Shown here: positions 1 through 11,664 of the stretch, piece by piece
Layout: the number at the start of each line of letters is the position of its first letter
How positions within the stretch are numbered: position 1 is the first letter of the stretch
NCBI GenBank assembly: GCA_025766275.1
Contig: JAFKAC010000095.1
Location: 62,001 to 126,000, forward strand
DNA from: Lactarius indigo
Taxonomy: Eukaryota > Basidiomycota > Agaricomycetes > Russulales > Russulaceae
Reading direction: 5' to 3'
Length of the DNA: 64,000 bases
Made by a program: the position numbers and the translations under genes
The notes under the pieces: generated by a model
Database searches by the model: none
What the model saw: the letters and a program-made list of their open reading frames with translations, nothing else
What the model was told of the DNA's origin: nothing

Positions 1-85
1 CATGTTATCTGTCTTACTTTGCCTAACAATAATTTGGAATCTTGCTAACTCTCACTAACGTGGGAGGTTTTTCCCAATGTATGTG

Positions 86-410
86 CACATAATCTCAGAC
101 ATATTGGTCTGGAACATGTCCAAGATATCTTAGACACCCACACATATTTATACCCTCCAGTATGCCCATATAATCTTGGACATATTGGTCCAGAACATGT
201 CTGAGATATCTCAGACACCCACACATGTTAATACCCTCCAGTACACCCACATAATCTCAGACATATTGGTCTGGAACATGTCTGAGATATCTCAGACACC
301 CATACATGTTTATACCCTCTGGCACACCCATATAATCTTGGATGTGCTCCTCCAGAACATGTGCAATTTCCTTGGACCTGCAGATGTTCATACACCCCAC
401 TCCATTATAC
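86..410. repeat. 81-bp tandem repeat, about four copies
   Basis: The AATCT motif recurs at 91, 172, 253 and 334, a constant spacing of 81 bp. Each unit carries the words GACATATTGG, GAACATGTC and CAGACACCCA. The last copy is the most diverged. Because 81 is a multiple of three, the array reads as a 27-residue repeat in the plus frame, but there is no sign that it is a gene. Confidence 0.85.
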
Positions 411-671
411 ATATATAGTCTTGGAGTGCTTCCTTCAGTTCCATCTCTCCACTCATGATTTCTAGATATCTGGAAATCCCTGTGCACTCTCAGTTCTACT
501 CCTTTGGACCACAACTCTGGAGTAAATGTCTCTGAGCCGACATTGGCTGGCCCATGAGTTTTGGAGGAGTCTCTGGCATTGGCCAATGTTGGCTGGCCCA
601 TGATATATATAAGACTCTCACCACTGGTTGGCCCATCAGTTATGGAAGTCATAGCAGATCATTATATGTTA
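411..671. repeat. Diverged relative of the minisatellite tail seen at 22200-22650
   Basis: No gene is visible. The stretch contains GGCTGGCCCATGATATATA, then ACTCTCACCACTGGTTGG and GATCATTAT. These resemble, in order, the end of the conserved tails at 22560-22655 and 45235-45332 (GGCTG, ATTCTCACCATYGGTTGG, ATCATTATG). I infer an old copy of the same repeat, cut on its right side by the gypsy-A LTR. Confidence 0.4.
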
Positions 672-1140
672 TGTCATCACCTTTCTAAAGGGGAAATCCA
701 AAGCCTGAGCATGAATTTCACTCCCTGATGATCATGTGACATGTGACATAATTACTTTGTCTTTCCAACACATGTTGGATGTCATGCTTCATGACATTGT
801 AATGTCACACAACACATCAAAATCAAGTGCCAGCACATTGCCAGCTCATAAGTGCCACATCTTGTATGCCAACACATTGTTAGATTACACGTCCCACAGA
901 AAACAGTCCTGAAAACCCACAGTTTGTACAAGTACTTAAGCACATAGTCGAGTAGCACAAAGCTTGTCTACTCTTAGTCTGAATTTCAGCCCTAGTTGAC
1001 TCCCTGCTCGTTTGCACACCAAACCCCTCATCCTCCACTCTTAACTTGAGTTAGACCACAAATTACAGAGAAGTCATGGCCAGACAGCTGAGCATGACAT
1101 AAGAGTAGACCTCTCTACTTTTAGACATATGCACAGAACA
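672..1140 (+). repeat. 5' LTR of gypsy-A (Ty3-type), approximate ends
   Basis: The start TGTCATCACC resembles the start of the gypsy-B LTR at 11078. Shared landmarks follow in the same order: GCCAGCTCA, AAAACCCA, CTTGTCTACTCTTAG and CATAAGAGTAGACCT. The right end is set by analogy with gypsy-B and may be off by tens of bases. CpG is nearly absent, unlike in the gypsy-B copy. Confidence 0.55.
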
Positions 1141-1159
1141 CATGCCACACCAACACCCT

Positions 1160-2540
1160 GGCAACACCTGGGGGAGAATGCACCTACATACAAGGCAAAT
1201 ACGATGAACAATACCTCAACAAATGACTAGTCATCCAACAAACCAGCCCAAACTTAACTGACATTGTCACTGCATCGATAGTGTGGGAAGCCCACCATGG
1301 GTACACACTCCTTGCATCACCAAACCCCAGCTTAGACATCAAATAATTTGAGGCAGAAAATGCCTGGTACAAAATATACACCAGACACCCCAGCTGGTAC
1401 ATGTACAATAATGCTCAAGTCAAAACACCTCGACTGTGGAGTCTATGAGTAAGAACTGAACCCCAACCAACACCACCTGTTGACTGGGACACCTATAGCC
1501 AATCACTCAGTACCTGGAAAAGAAAAGGGAAAAGACACTCACTCCAACCACCTCTGCCCTTTGCTTCATATGCTATCACTTTGACAAGCACAATCCTCTC
1601 ATCACTAACAACCCCAACTACTGCACCAATGACAACCCTGAATAACAGCCCTCTCAAGGGAGTCCACCCACTTTCTTTGACAGAAATTGGGCAAAGAGTG
1701 ATCAGTTCCTTCATGAGTTCAACCAATACTGAAGGATTAACAGAACAAATGAGCAAATGATGAACCCATACCAGTGAGTAGCCCTTATACTATCCCTTAT
1801 TCAAGGACCAACCATTGAAAAATGGAATCATTGGATGGACAAACAACTGGAGAGCTCAGTAAACCACCCTACCCACCCAGTAGCAGAAACAAACAAAATC
1901 CTTTGGACTGACTTCGAAACTGCCTTCAAATCTGCTTGGACCAACACCTTGAGCCAACAAAATGCCTACACCCAGTTGACCACACTCACCATGAAAGGAG
2001 ATGAAATTGATGAATACATTGCAAACTTTGAACAACTCACAGACACTGCAGATTGGGATATCACCACAAAAGGGACAATAGACCTTTTTTGAAGAGGGTT
2101 AAAATGAGGACTGCTCATAGCCTGTCTCAAAAGGGGAAAGATGCCCATCACCATGACTGACTGGTACAAAGCTGCACAAGAAGAAACACAATGTTTCCAG
2201 ACCATCACAAATTGTATTACATCTCTGGGAAAACCCTCCACTCTGCCCACCCAAAATGTCATGTGACCAAAATGAAGTGAGGTGGTTCCTATGGAAGTCA
2301 ACACCATGACCTCCACCTACCTGCAGAAGCAAGAATGAACAAAGGAGGAACTGGCCAAAATGGACCAGTGCCATTGAGAAGGATGATGCTTCTGCTGCAA
2401 AGCACAGGGACATTTATCATGAGACTGTCCCAAGAAGTGACTTCCAATGCAGGTTAACCAGATCAACCAAATAGCAGCAGAAGTCAATAAAGTGGAAAAC
2501 ACACCAACAACCTCTGTACCTATGAAACAGACCCTCATTC
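1160..2540 (+). pseudogene. gypsy-A gag remnant with zinc knuckle
   Basis: This is the nucleocapsid/capsid part of a Ty3-type polyprotein, which would package element RNA in virus-like particles. The best frame from about 1835 (TDFETAFKSAWTNTLSQ, then TLTMKGDEIDEYIANFEQL) aligns with gypsy-B gag at 12300-12460. A CCHC knuckle, CCFCCKAQGHLS then stop then DCPKK, lies near 2390-2440; the stop sits where gypsy-B-like gags have Arg or Lys. Stops are frequent and many are TGA. The N-terminal third (1160-1830) is recognisable only by position and scattered words. It cannot be expressed as it stands. Confidence 0.7.
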
Positions 2541-4640
2541 AAGGACTCCTGATCCTATGAGGGGCAGAATGGTGGGAAGTAGTATCCCAACTACTGATGG
2601 AATTGGGGATCAATGAAGATGATGACAATGGAAGTCTTGAAATCAACATGATCAACAGCATTGCTCCTGCTGCCCTTGTTATCTCTGTACCCCTCAAAGT
2701 TGAAGGACAAGTATATGTCGTCCCTGCATTGCTAGACTCAGGAGCCATGGATAACTTCATCAATTGATCAGTTGTACAAGAACAACAACTAGAAACAAGG
2801 GACTTGCCAATGCGACAAGTCTTCAATGTTGACAGAACTGAAAATGCACAAGGAAGTGTTGATAAGTGACCCTTGCGCACTTAGTGGCTCGTACAGACCG
2901 GACTTGCAGCATGGACTGCTTTAGATTAGATATACAGGACTTGTAGATTAGATACTATTTGATCTGTACAATCTGGACTTACCATTGCGTCACATATGAC
3001 ATCACTGTACTTCTAATGACATCATACATCTGGACTCTGCGTTGTATAACGCCTTTGTACTTTCCTTTGTTCTTCACTTGGTATTATCTTTATTATGATG
3101 TCAGTATGATATCATCTAGTTCTGGACTCTTCTTGTTCTCCTCTCCCTTGTTCTCAAAGCATCCACTCTTTTGTCCCTTTGTAGAACAATAGCACCTTTG
3201 TATTCTGTGACTAGCGTTACCTACGTTGTACTACTGTCACCCTCTGTAGGAGTATAAGTAGAGTACCATGTACGCTCCTGGTCCACATCAGTTCTCACTG
3301 CTTGTGTGCCAGGTAAGCTCCCTTCCCTCCAATATAACCACATCAGTTCTCGCTGCTTGTGTGCCAGACACCTCTTTGCTTCACCTGCTTGACATCCCCT
3401 CTGCTGCTATACAGCTGCTTCCTGTATCTCACCACAGTCTACTTGCCACTGTGAGTATAGGTTTTGTCTTTGCTGTTCATCAGGAAGAATCAAACAATCA
3501 GTACAACTTCTGCTCAAGTGGGGAGCCGAGTCAACTGAACTTATCTGCTACATTGCATGCCTTGGACAACAATGAATCATCTTTGGACATCCATGGTTCC
3601 AGCACACCCAACTGACCATTGATTGGAAGGAAAACAAACTCAAAGGGCCAGAAAGATGAATGGTCAGGAATAGGTGTAAGTTGATTGAAACCATTGCACA
3701 ACAGATGGCCAAACAGCACCACAAAGACAAGATGCTGCAGCTACCGACGGAGTATGAAGCATACACCACAGTATTCTCAGAGACTGCTGCAAACCAGTTC
3801 CCACCATCACAACCAGATGATCACACAATCACGCTAATTGATGAGGCACCAAAGACACTTCCATGAAAAATATACCCCCTTAATCCAACAGAATTGAAAC
3901 ACCTGGACAAATCTCTACAAGAGCACCTTGCTAAAGGTTACATCCAAGAGTCCATATCACCTTATGTGTCTTCATTCTTCTTCTTGAAGAAAAAAGATGG
4001 TAAGTTAAGACCAGTACAAGACTACAAACCCCTGAACAAGCTTACAGTAAAAGACATGTACCCCATTCCACTGATCTCCAACATCTTAGACCAACTCATG
4101 GATAAGTCCCTTTTTACAAAATTGGACATTTGATGGGGCTACAATAATATTTGTATATGAGAAGGCAATCAATGGAAAGCTGTGTTCAAAACACCACAAG
4201 GACTCATCAAACCCCTAGTAATGTACTTTGGACTTACCAACTCACCTGCCACTTTCATCTGAGCAATGAACCAAATATTTTGTCCTCTTCTCAACACTTA
4301 CCCCACAGAGCTCTTCATTTACATGGACAATATCCTTGTCACTACCATTGACAACACTGATCACCACCATTCTCTTGTCTCTCAGATACTCCAAGTTTTA
4401 CTGGATGAAAGCTACTTCCTCAAGCTTAGCAAACGTGAATTTGCCATACATGAAATCGACTATCTAGGAATGACCATACAAGCAGGCAAGATCCACATGG
4501 GACTCAACAAAGTATTGGGACTCCAAGACTGGCCCCATACTCTTACTTCTGCTAGACAAGTACACAGTATTCTGGGGGTCCTAGGATATCAATGCCCATT
4601 CATCCCACATTTTGCCCACCTTAGTTGACCCCTTAACTTG
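2541..4640 (+). pseudogene. gypsy-A protease and reverse transcriptase remnant
   Basis: The protease motif LLDSGAMDNFI lies near 2730-2765 and is followed by a stop where Arg is expected. After the solo LTR at 2857-3482 the frame resumes with GYIQESISPYVSSFFFLKKK and KLRPVQDYKPLNKL (RT blocks 1-2), then TKLDI-stop-WGYNN, where the family has Arg, and VMYFGLTNSPATF. The active-site box is FIYMDNILV, so the usual YxDD has become YMDN (Asp to Asn). LSQILQ-type helices and EIDYLGMTIQ follow. At least five in-frame stops make it non-functional. It pairs closely with gypsy-B pol at 12965-14018. Confidence 0.85.
2857..3482 (+). repeat. Solo LTR-1 (copia-1 family), long form, TSD GGAAG
   Basis: The unit runs from TGTTGATAAGTGACC to CTGTTCATCA. 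It is flanked by exact 5-bp repeats GGAAG at 2852-2856 and 3483-3487, and removing it restores the host gypsy-A reading frame. A TATA-like AGTATAAGTAG lies at 3251-3261. This copy carries an extra intron-like segment at 3313-3367 (GTAAGC to CAG) that short copies lack. Confidence 0.97.
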
Positions 4641-6423
4641 TTACTCAAAAAGGATTAACCGTTCCTCTGGACCAAAGACCACACCAACACCCTTGACACC
4701 CTCCTCTGTATTGCCTGCTCAAGACAGCACTGTGCCAACCAGACCCTTCTCCCCCATACCAGTTGCAGACTGACACCTCCCTGTATGCTATTGGTGCCAT
4801 TCCCACCCAATGGGATACATGAAGCAAACATCAAGCCATTGGATACTTCTCACAGTCCCTTTCTGCCACCAAACAGAATTACAACATCCACAATTGTGAA
4901 TTCCTCAGTCTTGTGTGTTCACTGGAACACTGGCTCCATCTGTTGGTCAACACTGTTATTTGTGGCTAAAGTGTCACTGTTTGCACCTATTCTGTGACTG
5001 TACATTGCTCTAAGTGGAGTTTCCTTATTTAGATATGCTTAGTCAGGTTGATATATCCTGCAGAGGACAGAAAATATCCCTTTAGTCTTATATCCTCCTC
5101 TGCAGTCCCCTTGTGTCCTCTGTGACTCAAGGGCCTTTCATAGGTCGCATTCTAACAAACACACTCCACCTGGCTGTCATTCTTATCAATCACGCAAATC
5201 TTATTCATTACTGCTCCCCTCAACACATTTTGCATTGTGTTGCCCAACTAGTCAATGTCCTTGCCAACTACAACCTTGAGCTGCATCACATCCCCAGACC
5301 CACCCTCCATGCTGATGCCCTTTCCCGTCACCCATCACTCACCCCTTCCTCCAATACCAACAACCACAATATCATCATTCTTCCCCCTCACCTTTTTTCC
5401 TCCATTGCCTCCCTCACTACCCTGGACAACCATTGCTGCACCACCCAATCCTCTTCTCTCTCCCCCACATGGGTCTCTCACTACTCCCTCACTTTCTCTG
5501 GTCACCCTCCCCTCTTCTTTCACTCTGCATGTCTCATCATCAGGGACAATGTCAACCTTAAACAGGGGGTCATTTAGTCATTCCATGACTCAATTACTGT
5601 GGGACATCCAGGACAAACAAAAACTACGCTCACCATCCAACAACACTATTGGTGACCAAAGATGTGAGAAGATGTAATCAGCTACATCCAAGGGTGCACC
5701 ATATGTCAGGCAATGAAAAATCTACCTACATGACCCTATGTACCACTATCACCAATTTATGCAGAACTGAACACCCTTCCATTTCACACAATAGCGTTAG
5801 ATCTCATCACAGATCTACCCCTATCACAACAATATGACACCATTTTGACTATCTCTGACCAGGGTTGCTCAAAAGCTGCAATATTTGTCCCTTGTCAAAA
5901 AACCAATGGAGCAGTAAAATTGCTGCCTTATACCTCCGATATGTCATTCCATACTATGGACTACCATGAAAGGTTATATCTGATTTTGACCTGTGTTTCA
6001 CTGCAGCTATCATGAGAGTGTTGTGCCAAAAACTACAAGTGGAGCAGAACATCAGTTCTGCTTATCACCCATGATCCAATGGTCAATCTGAAAGGACAAA
6101 CCAATGCCTTGAACAGTACCTTTGGATCTATGTCAATTATCAACAAGACTTGTGGGCAGACTGGCTTCCAATCACACAATATGTGCTAAATGCCTGGGTA
6201 TCCAAAACCAGGAATCAGTCACTGTATCAGTTACTCATGGGTCTTACTCCAACTGTTCATCAACCAACAAACCAACAAACTGATAGCCCCAAAGCAACAC
6301 ACCATCTCAAAAATCTAACCCTTCCCTGCAATAATGCCAACCATGTGATGTGGTCAACTCAGGAGAAATGGGTTCAGGAGACCAACTACCAACCTTATTG
6401 TACTGGTGATAGGGTCTGGCTTG
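4641..6423 (+). pseudogene. gypsy-A RNase H and integrase remnant
   Basis: The RNase H end reads LELHHIPRPTLHADALSRHP after the LTR-2 insertion at 4954-5157. Integrase follows: HPGQTKTTLTIQQHYW with CTICQ (HHCC zinc part, about 5598-5715), then ALDLITDLP, DTILTISDQGCSKAA (first Asp region, about 5790-5880), then ENISSAYHP-stop-SNGQSERTNQ (catalytic Glu region, about 6045-6100). Stops replace Arg or Gln, and at least one frameshift occurs near 5930. The C-terminal GDRVWLV is cut at 6423 by copia-1. Confidence 0.8.
4954..5157 (+). repeat. Solo LTR-2 (copia-2 family), short form, TSD AACAC
   Basis: TGTTATTTGTGGCTAAAGTG begins the repeat and GGTCGCATTCTAACA ends it. The 5-bp flank AACAC at 4949-4953 is repeated exactly at 5158-5162. 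Removing the LTR and one flank restores the RNase H frame of gypsy-A. The 52-nt intron-like segment found in long copies is absent here. Confidence 0.97.
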
Positions 6424-6978
6424 TGTTGATAAGTGACCCACACGCACTTAGTGGCTCTAAAGGACTTGCAGATATGGACTGCTTTAGATAAGATATATTG
6501 GACCTGTAGATTAGATTATATGATCTGTACAATCTCGGACTTCTTGGCTTATCTATAACATCATGTACAATGACATCATGTAGAACACTCTGGACATTTC
6601 ATTGTACTTCATCCTTTGTTCCCTTTACAGCGTTATCTTTATTGTGATGTCATTATGATATCATCTTTGTCTGGACTCTCTTTGTTCTAGTTGCCTTGTT
6701 CTCTTTTGATACACTCCTTTTGTCCTGTATGTAGAACAATGCTCCTTGTACTCTGTGACTCTATGTTACCACCCTTGTACTAGTGTCACACCTCTGTGCA
6801 GTATAAGTAGTAGTGCTTGTATGCTCCTGGTCCACATCAGTTCTCTCACTGCTGTGTGCCAGACACCATCTTGCTTCACTTGCTTGACACAACCCTCTGC
6901 TGCTATTCAGCTGCCTCCAGTATCTCACCACAGACTCTTTGCCTCTGTGAGTATTGGTTATGTCTTTGCTGTTCATCA
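6424..6978 (+). repeat. 5' LTR of copia-1 (LTR-1 family)
   Basis: It has the same ends as the solo LTR-1 copies (TGTTGATAAG to GTTCATCA). The right flank is not a repeat of the left flank GCTTG but a primer-binding site and leader, so this is the 5' LTR of the element that follows. A TATA-like box AGTATAAGTAG lies at 6801-6811. A conserved GTGAGTATT, a possible splice donor, lies at 6947. It is the short form. Confidence 0.9.
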
Positions 6979-6990
6979 GGTTATGGGCCC
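6979..6990 (+). other. Primer-binding site of copia-1, initiator tRNA-Met half-molecule type
   Basis: GGTTATGGGCCC directly abuts the LTR end. Its complement GGGCCCATAACC contains the CAT anticodon of initiator tRNA-Met with loop and stem bases around it. Priming from a cleaved initiator tRNA near the anticodon is established for Drosophila copia and yeast Ty5. That this element does the same is inference. Confidence 0.65.
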
Positions 6991-7743
6991 TGGTGCCCTA
7001 GCCACTCCACTTGGCTGGTCACTGTCTTCCTAGGAGGACACACCAGGCTAAGGTCTGTCTGGGGCCTTACCAGCCTTGCCCAAGGCAGAGAGCAGTGGGG
7101 CACCACTTGTCTCTGCTAAGGAACCTCCTGTACATGTACTGCCCAGTAGTCCTACTTTCACCCCTCCCTGCGCTATGCACAAGGAGACTGGGTCTGGTAG
7201 CCCCTTAACTTCAAAATATCCAGGCATGCATGGCCCACTGGGCTGTGTATTGTGGAGCTTAGCGCCAGCTGTCTCTGGTGCTCCACACTGGGTGCAGGAT
7301 CTCCTCACCATGGGAGTGTAAAACCTGGTTCAGGCTCTGGGGGGTGTTCACCTTATGGTGTTCTGCAACCAGATACCTGCCTTGTAGTGGCAATGGGAAA
7401 GGATTCAGTAAAGCCACTTGTGGCAATAAGGCAACCAACAGGCCGAGGAGGCTGAGGTAGACAGCCTTGGGCTCTGAAAGCAATCCCTTCACCTTCCCCC
7501 TGATGCAAACCATTTGAGCTGTGTCCTAGACACATCCTGGCTGGCAGCTAGCTCATGGTATGGCAAAGGGACTCTTCCAACCTGGGCCTAGCCCTTGTAT
7601 CACTGGCATACTATCAGGAGGCAGGACGCGTTAGTGTTCTGGCCTTACAGAAACACAGACAGGAGTGGTATCCCCCTATCTTTGTCTTGCAAACTATGAA
7701 ACACTGTCGCTGACTGCTCCTCAGCAATAGATAAATCATCCCA
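6991..7743 (+). promoter_or_regulatory. Long untranslated leader of copia-1
   Basis: About 750 bases separate the primer site from the first gag-pol ATG. No sizeable conserved ORF is apparent; the ORFs here look like chance frames. A strong acceptor context, GCTGACTGCTCCTCAG, ends at 7724, 19 bases before the ATG at 7744. With the conserved donor at 6947 it could define an intron that removes the primer site from the translated message. That is inference. Confidence 0.5.
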
Positions 7744-10700
7744 ATGTCTGGCTCATCTACTACCCCTGCTGCTGGTGCTGGTGCTCCTCCCAGCCCCACT
7801 GGTGGCTCTGCAGGAGGCTCACTCCCTCCTCCCTCTGGATCCACTGCTTCTGGGCGACTCGCAAATGCCCACACCACAACCTTTGGTATGCCATCTGGCA
7901 TTCACCTCACACAGTTTGACAGCACCGGTTGAAACAAATGGTCTGGTACTATTGAAGCCATCCTCACGCTGCACAAAGCTGAGGATGTGTTCCTCCTGGA
8001 TGCACCCCCATCTGGTATCACTACCGATGAGTGGGACTCCATCCAGCGTCGTTCCAAGGTGTACCTCCGCCTTTACCTCAAACCGGACATCTACTCGCTT
8101 GTGGCAGATAACACTGCCTACCCCATGTTCAAACACAAGTGGGCCAAGCTTCAGGATGTGTATGGCAGTGCTTCGGGCAGCACCACCATCTTTAATTTGT
8201 GGATTCAGATAACTCAAGCCCGACTCGACGACTCTGCACCCATGGCCGCTCAGCTGGCCAAGCTCAATGAGCATAGGGTTGCCCTTTCCAACGCACAGAT
8301 GGGTGTCTCTGACATCCAATTCTGTCTCATTCTCCTCCACGCACTGCCACCCTCTTATGAGGTGTTGGCCTCTACCATCCTTGCCAGTGGGGCCCTGTCC
8401 ACACTCAAGCACACTGAGATCATAGCCCGCATAGTGTCGGAAGAAGCTCGCCGCACCAGGCCCTCTGGCTCCTCCCTCAACAAGGTGGCCCCCGTCAAGT
8501 CGATGGGCAAGAAGGGCAAGAAGGACCACTCCGGTCTAACTTGCCACTACTGCAACAAAAAGGGCCATATCAAGCCTGATTGCAGGAAGAGGAAGAAGGA
8601 TGAGACTGACGCAAAGGAGAAGGAGAAAGCAGGCAACAAGGCCGCAAATAGTCATATTCTTGTACCTACCACCACCTCCATTAAGGAGGCTGAAGAGCCT
8701 GCCATAGACTGGGCTTCTCAATCAATTTCTGTTGCCTTGTATGCTGCTTTGCATGTGCGTTGGATGATGGACAGTGGTGCTACACACCACATTACACCAC
8801 ATCAGTCTGACTTTGAAGACTATACCCCAACCAAAGGCACTGTATGCCTAGGGGATAAGTCTACAATAGACCAAGTGGGTGTCGGGTCTGTCGTCTTTAC
8901 AACAAGCCAGGGTATCTCTATCACCCTCAGTAATGTGCTACACCTACCACAGGTGAAGATGTGCTTCTTGTCGACGCGCGCCCTAGCACAAAAGGGTGCT
9001 GAGATTGCCTTTGATAGTGGCTCATTTAAAATATCTATCAACCAAAAGTGTGTGGCCAAAGGCTACCTTGAGGACAACCTGTACTGGTTGGATGCAGCCA
9101 GTGTTGGCCTCAACACCCACACAAAAACAAGTGCTGCCACACTTGATATCTGGCATCAACGCATGGGACACATCTCCTCTGCGGCACTGAAGGCGCATGG
9201 TCCCTCTGCCACTACTGGCATGGACATAGATAGCTCTACCACGGCCCACACAGTCTGCCATGGGTGCGAGATGGGTAAATCCACTCACCAACCCTTTTCT
9301 GCATCCTTCAACAAGAGGACAACTTGTCAATTTGAGATTGTGCACAGTGACCTTGCCGGTCCTATGCAGACTCAGTCCCTGCAAGGCTCGACATACACAG
9401 CCACCTTCATAGATGACCACACTAAGTTCACTGTGGTTCACTTCCTTAAGTCAAAGGATCAGTTTGCTAAGTTGCTGCAGATGTATTTGGCCTGGGGTGA
9501 AACCCAGTCTGGCCATAAACTGTGCGCTCTGCACTCTGATTGCGGTGGCGAATACATGTCGAGTGTCACGCAGGACATTCTTAAGCAGAAAGGGATAGAG
9601 CACCACCTCACGATGCTGGGCTCACCACAGTCTAATGGAAAAGCTGAGCGGTTTAACCGCACCATTATGGATAAGGCAATGTCCATGCTCCACACAGCTG
9701 GCATGTCTAAAGGCTTCTGGGAGCATGCAGTGTGTGCAGCTGTGCACATCTATAACCGCTCTCCAGTCCATGGACTTAAGTGGCGCACTCCCTATGAGCT
9801 CTGGCACTCTGGCAAAGTGCCTGATGTCTCACATCTTCGTGTCTTTGGATGCAAGGGGTACATGCATGTACCCGCTGATAAGCGTCGCAAATTAGATGCG
9901 AAGGCCATTGAGGTCATGCTTATCGGGTTTGAGCCTGAATCTAAGGGCTATAAGCTCTGGGACCGCTCAACCCGCTCCGTTCGAGTGTCCAGGGATGTGA
10001 CATTCGACAAGAGTAGCTTCCCATCCCTTCAGGGTGTTGAGACACACCCCACACCTTCACCACCAGTTGTGCCTAGCACAACAGTGACTGCTGTGCCTCA
10101 CCCGCCGGCGTTACCACCAATGCAAGCCCCCTCCCCTGCACACTCCAGTAGTAGTGAGGAGGAGGATGTTGAAAAGCTCCTAGACCCCCCACAAGTCCAA
10201 CCACGCCCCATCACTCCACCACCTACTCTGCCAGCTCCACCCACCACACCTAAACGTGAGCAGACCACTCCTACTTCACCCCTGCCACGTCCTAGTGCAA
10301 CGTGCATTATGCGCCATGTCCCTCCACCCTCACCAGAAATGCCTGGGGGCTTTGAGGATCGTGCACAGCGTAGTCAGCTGTTGTGCGAGATGGACAATGC
10401 ACCAAGACGCACTGCTCGTGCTCCTGTGCCTAATCCGCGTTACTTCAATGCAGACAATGTGGCATGGCGCGGCAGGCGTCTGGGGTATGCGGAGTTACTA
10501 GCTGCTGCTTTTGTGGGCCGAGACCCTGCAACTTATGCAGAGGCCATGTGGTCTGCAGCTGCAGATGAGTGGACTAAGGTGTGTCAGTATGAAATGGACG
10601 CCCTAGCTAAGAATGGGACTTGGGAGTTAGTGGATCTCCCACCTAACCGTAAGGCAGTAAAATCCAAATGGGTCTTCAAGTTCAAAGCGGATGGCCACTA

Positions 10701-11077
10701 CAGAGCTCGCTTGGTGGCTAAGGGATTCACGCAGATCCCTGGCGTAGATTTTGATGAAACCTTCTCTTCTGTTGCACAATTTGAGTCACTACGATTACTT
10801 CTGGCGTTGGCCATGCTGGAGGACTGGCACATCCATCAGATGGATGTTAAGTCTGCTTTTCTTAATGGCATGCTCGATGAGGAGATTTACATGGAGCAGC
10901 CACAAGGTTTCACTGTCACTGGCTCTGAGATGAAGGTGTGTCGCCTGGTCAAGGCGATCTATGGTCTCAAACAGGCCTCCAACACATGGAACTTGCAATT
11001 CCATGGAGTGCTCACTGCACTCAGCTTTAAGCAGACATTTGCTGACACTGGCATATATGTGATGCCTCAACGGGAGG
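7744..11077 (+). pseudogene. copia-1 Gag-Pol polyprotein (Ty1/copia), one stop and 3' truncation
   Basis: This is a single-frame copia polyprotein. The order is Gag with a CCHC knuckle CHYCNKKGHIKPDC (about 8550-8590), protease WMMDSGATHHIT (about 8762-8797), pre-integrase zinc part WHQRMGHIS with CHGCEMGK (9150-9280), integrase core HSDLAGPM, LHSDCGGEY and NGKAERFNRT (9340-9660), a proline-rich linker (10030-10330), then RT from KWVFKFKADGHYRARLV (10670) to MDVKSAFLNGMLDEEIYM and YGLKQA (10840-10980). One TGA at 7930-7932 lies in STG-stop-NKW, where Trp fits. Otherwise the frame is open to 11077, where gypsy-B is inserted. RT palm end, RNase H and 3' LTR are missing. CpG is well kept, so it is young relative to gypsy-A. 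Confidence 0.93.
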
Positions 11078-11540
11078 TGTCACACCCCCTGTGACATCAC
11101 AGTCACACCTAAGAGGACTTGGATTCCGTTTGTCTTTTCTTTTGTACAATAGAAGTTCTGCCAGCTCAAAGATTTGATGACTCGTAGTATGCCACCTCAC
11201 AGTATGCCACCTCACTCACTGTACGCCAGCTCATGATCCCCAGAAAATAGTATAGGAAAACCCAGTCTGTAAGAATATAAGTAGAGGCCTGTAACTCAGT
11301 AGATACCTTGTCTACTCTTAGTTTGCAATACAGCTCCAATCCCCAGTTCCCCTCGCTTGCCCCACAAGTCCCCAGATCTCCACTCCAATAGTTTCCGAAC
11401 CCCTTAACAGCAGAATCTCTGAACTTCTTCCAAAGAAGTTCCCTTCCAGAACTCCAGAAGTCACGGCCCAAGCTGAGCCATAACATAAGAGTAGACCTAC
11501 TCTTTTGACCCTTCCGCAGGACAACTGCGTGGAAGGAACA
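11078..11540 (+). repeat. 5' LTR of gypsy-B, right end approximate
   Basis: TGTCACACCCCCTGTGACAT begins exactly where the copia-1 frame is broken. A TATA-like AATATAAGTAGAGG lies near 11274. CTTGTCTACTCTTAG and CATAAGAGTAGACCTACTC match the gypsy-A LTR. The right end is placed at GGAAGGAACA, followed by GAACCCTGG as a possible primer site; this is a guess. Confidence 0.65.
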
Positions 11541-11664
11541 GAACCCTGGAAGATAGCCACGAGACACAACGGACACTCTGGCTAGTACAAATACCCAAAT
11601 AGCATCAGAAGACGCCGCTCATATCAGTCCATTTCGAGACTACAACGACTCCACAGAGAAACAC

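Noticed and set aside
176..418. 80-residue frame with a 27-residue repeat
   Set aside because: The 81-bp tandem repeat is a multiple of three and keeps the frame open by itself.
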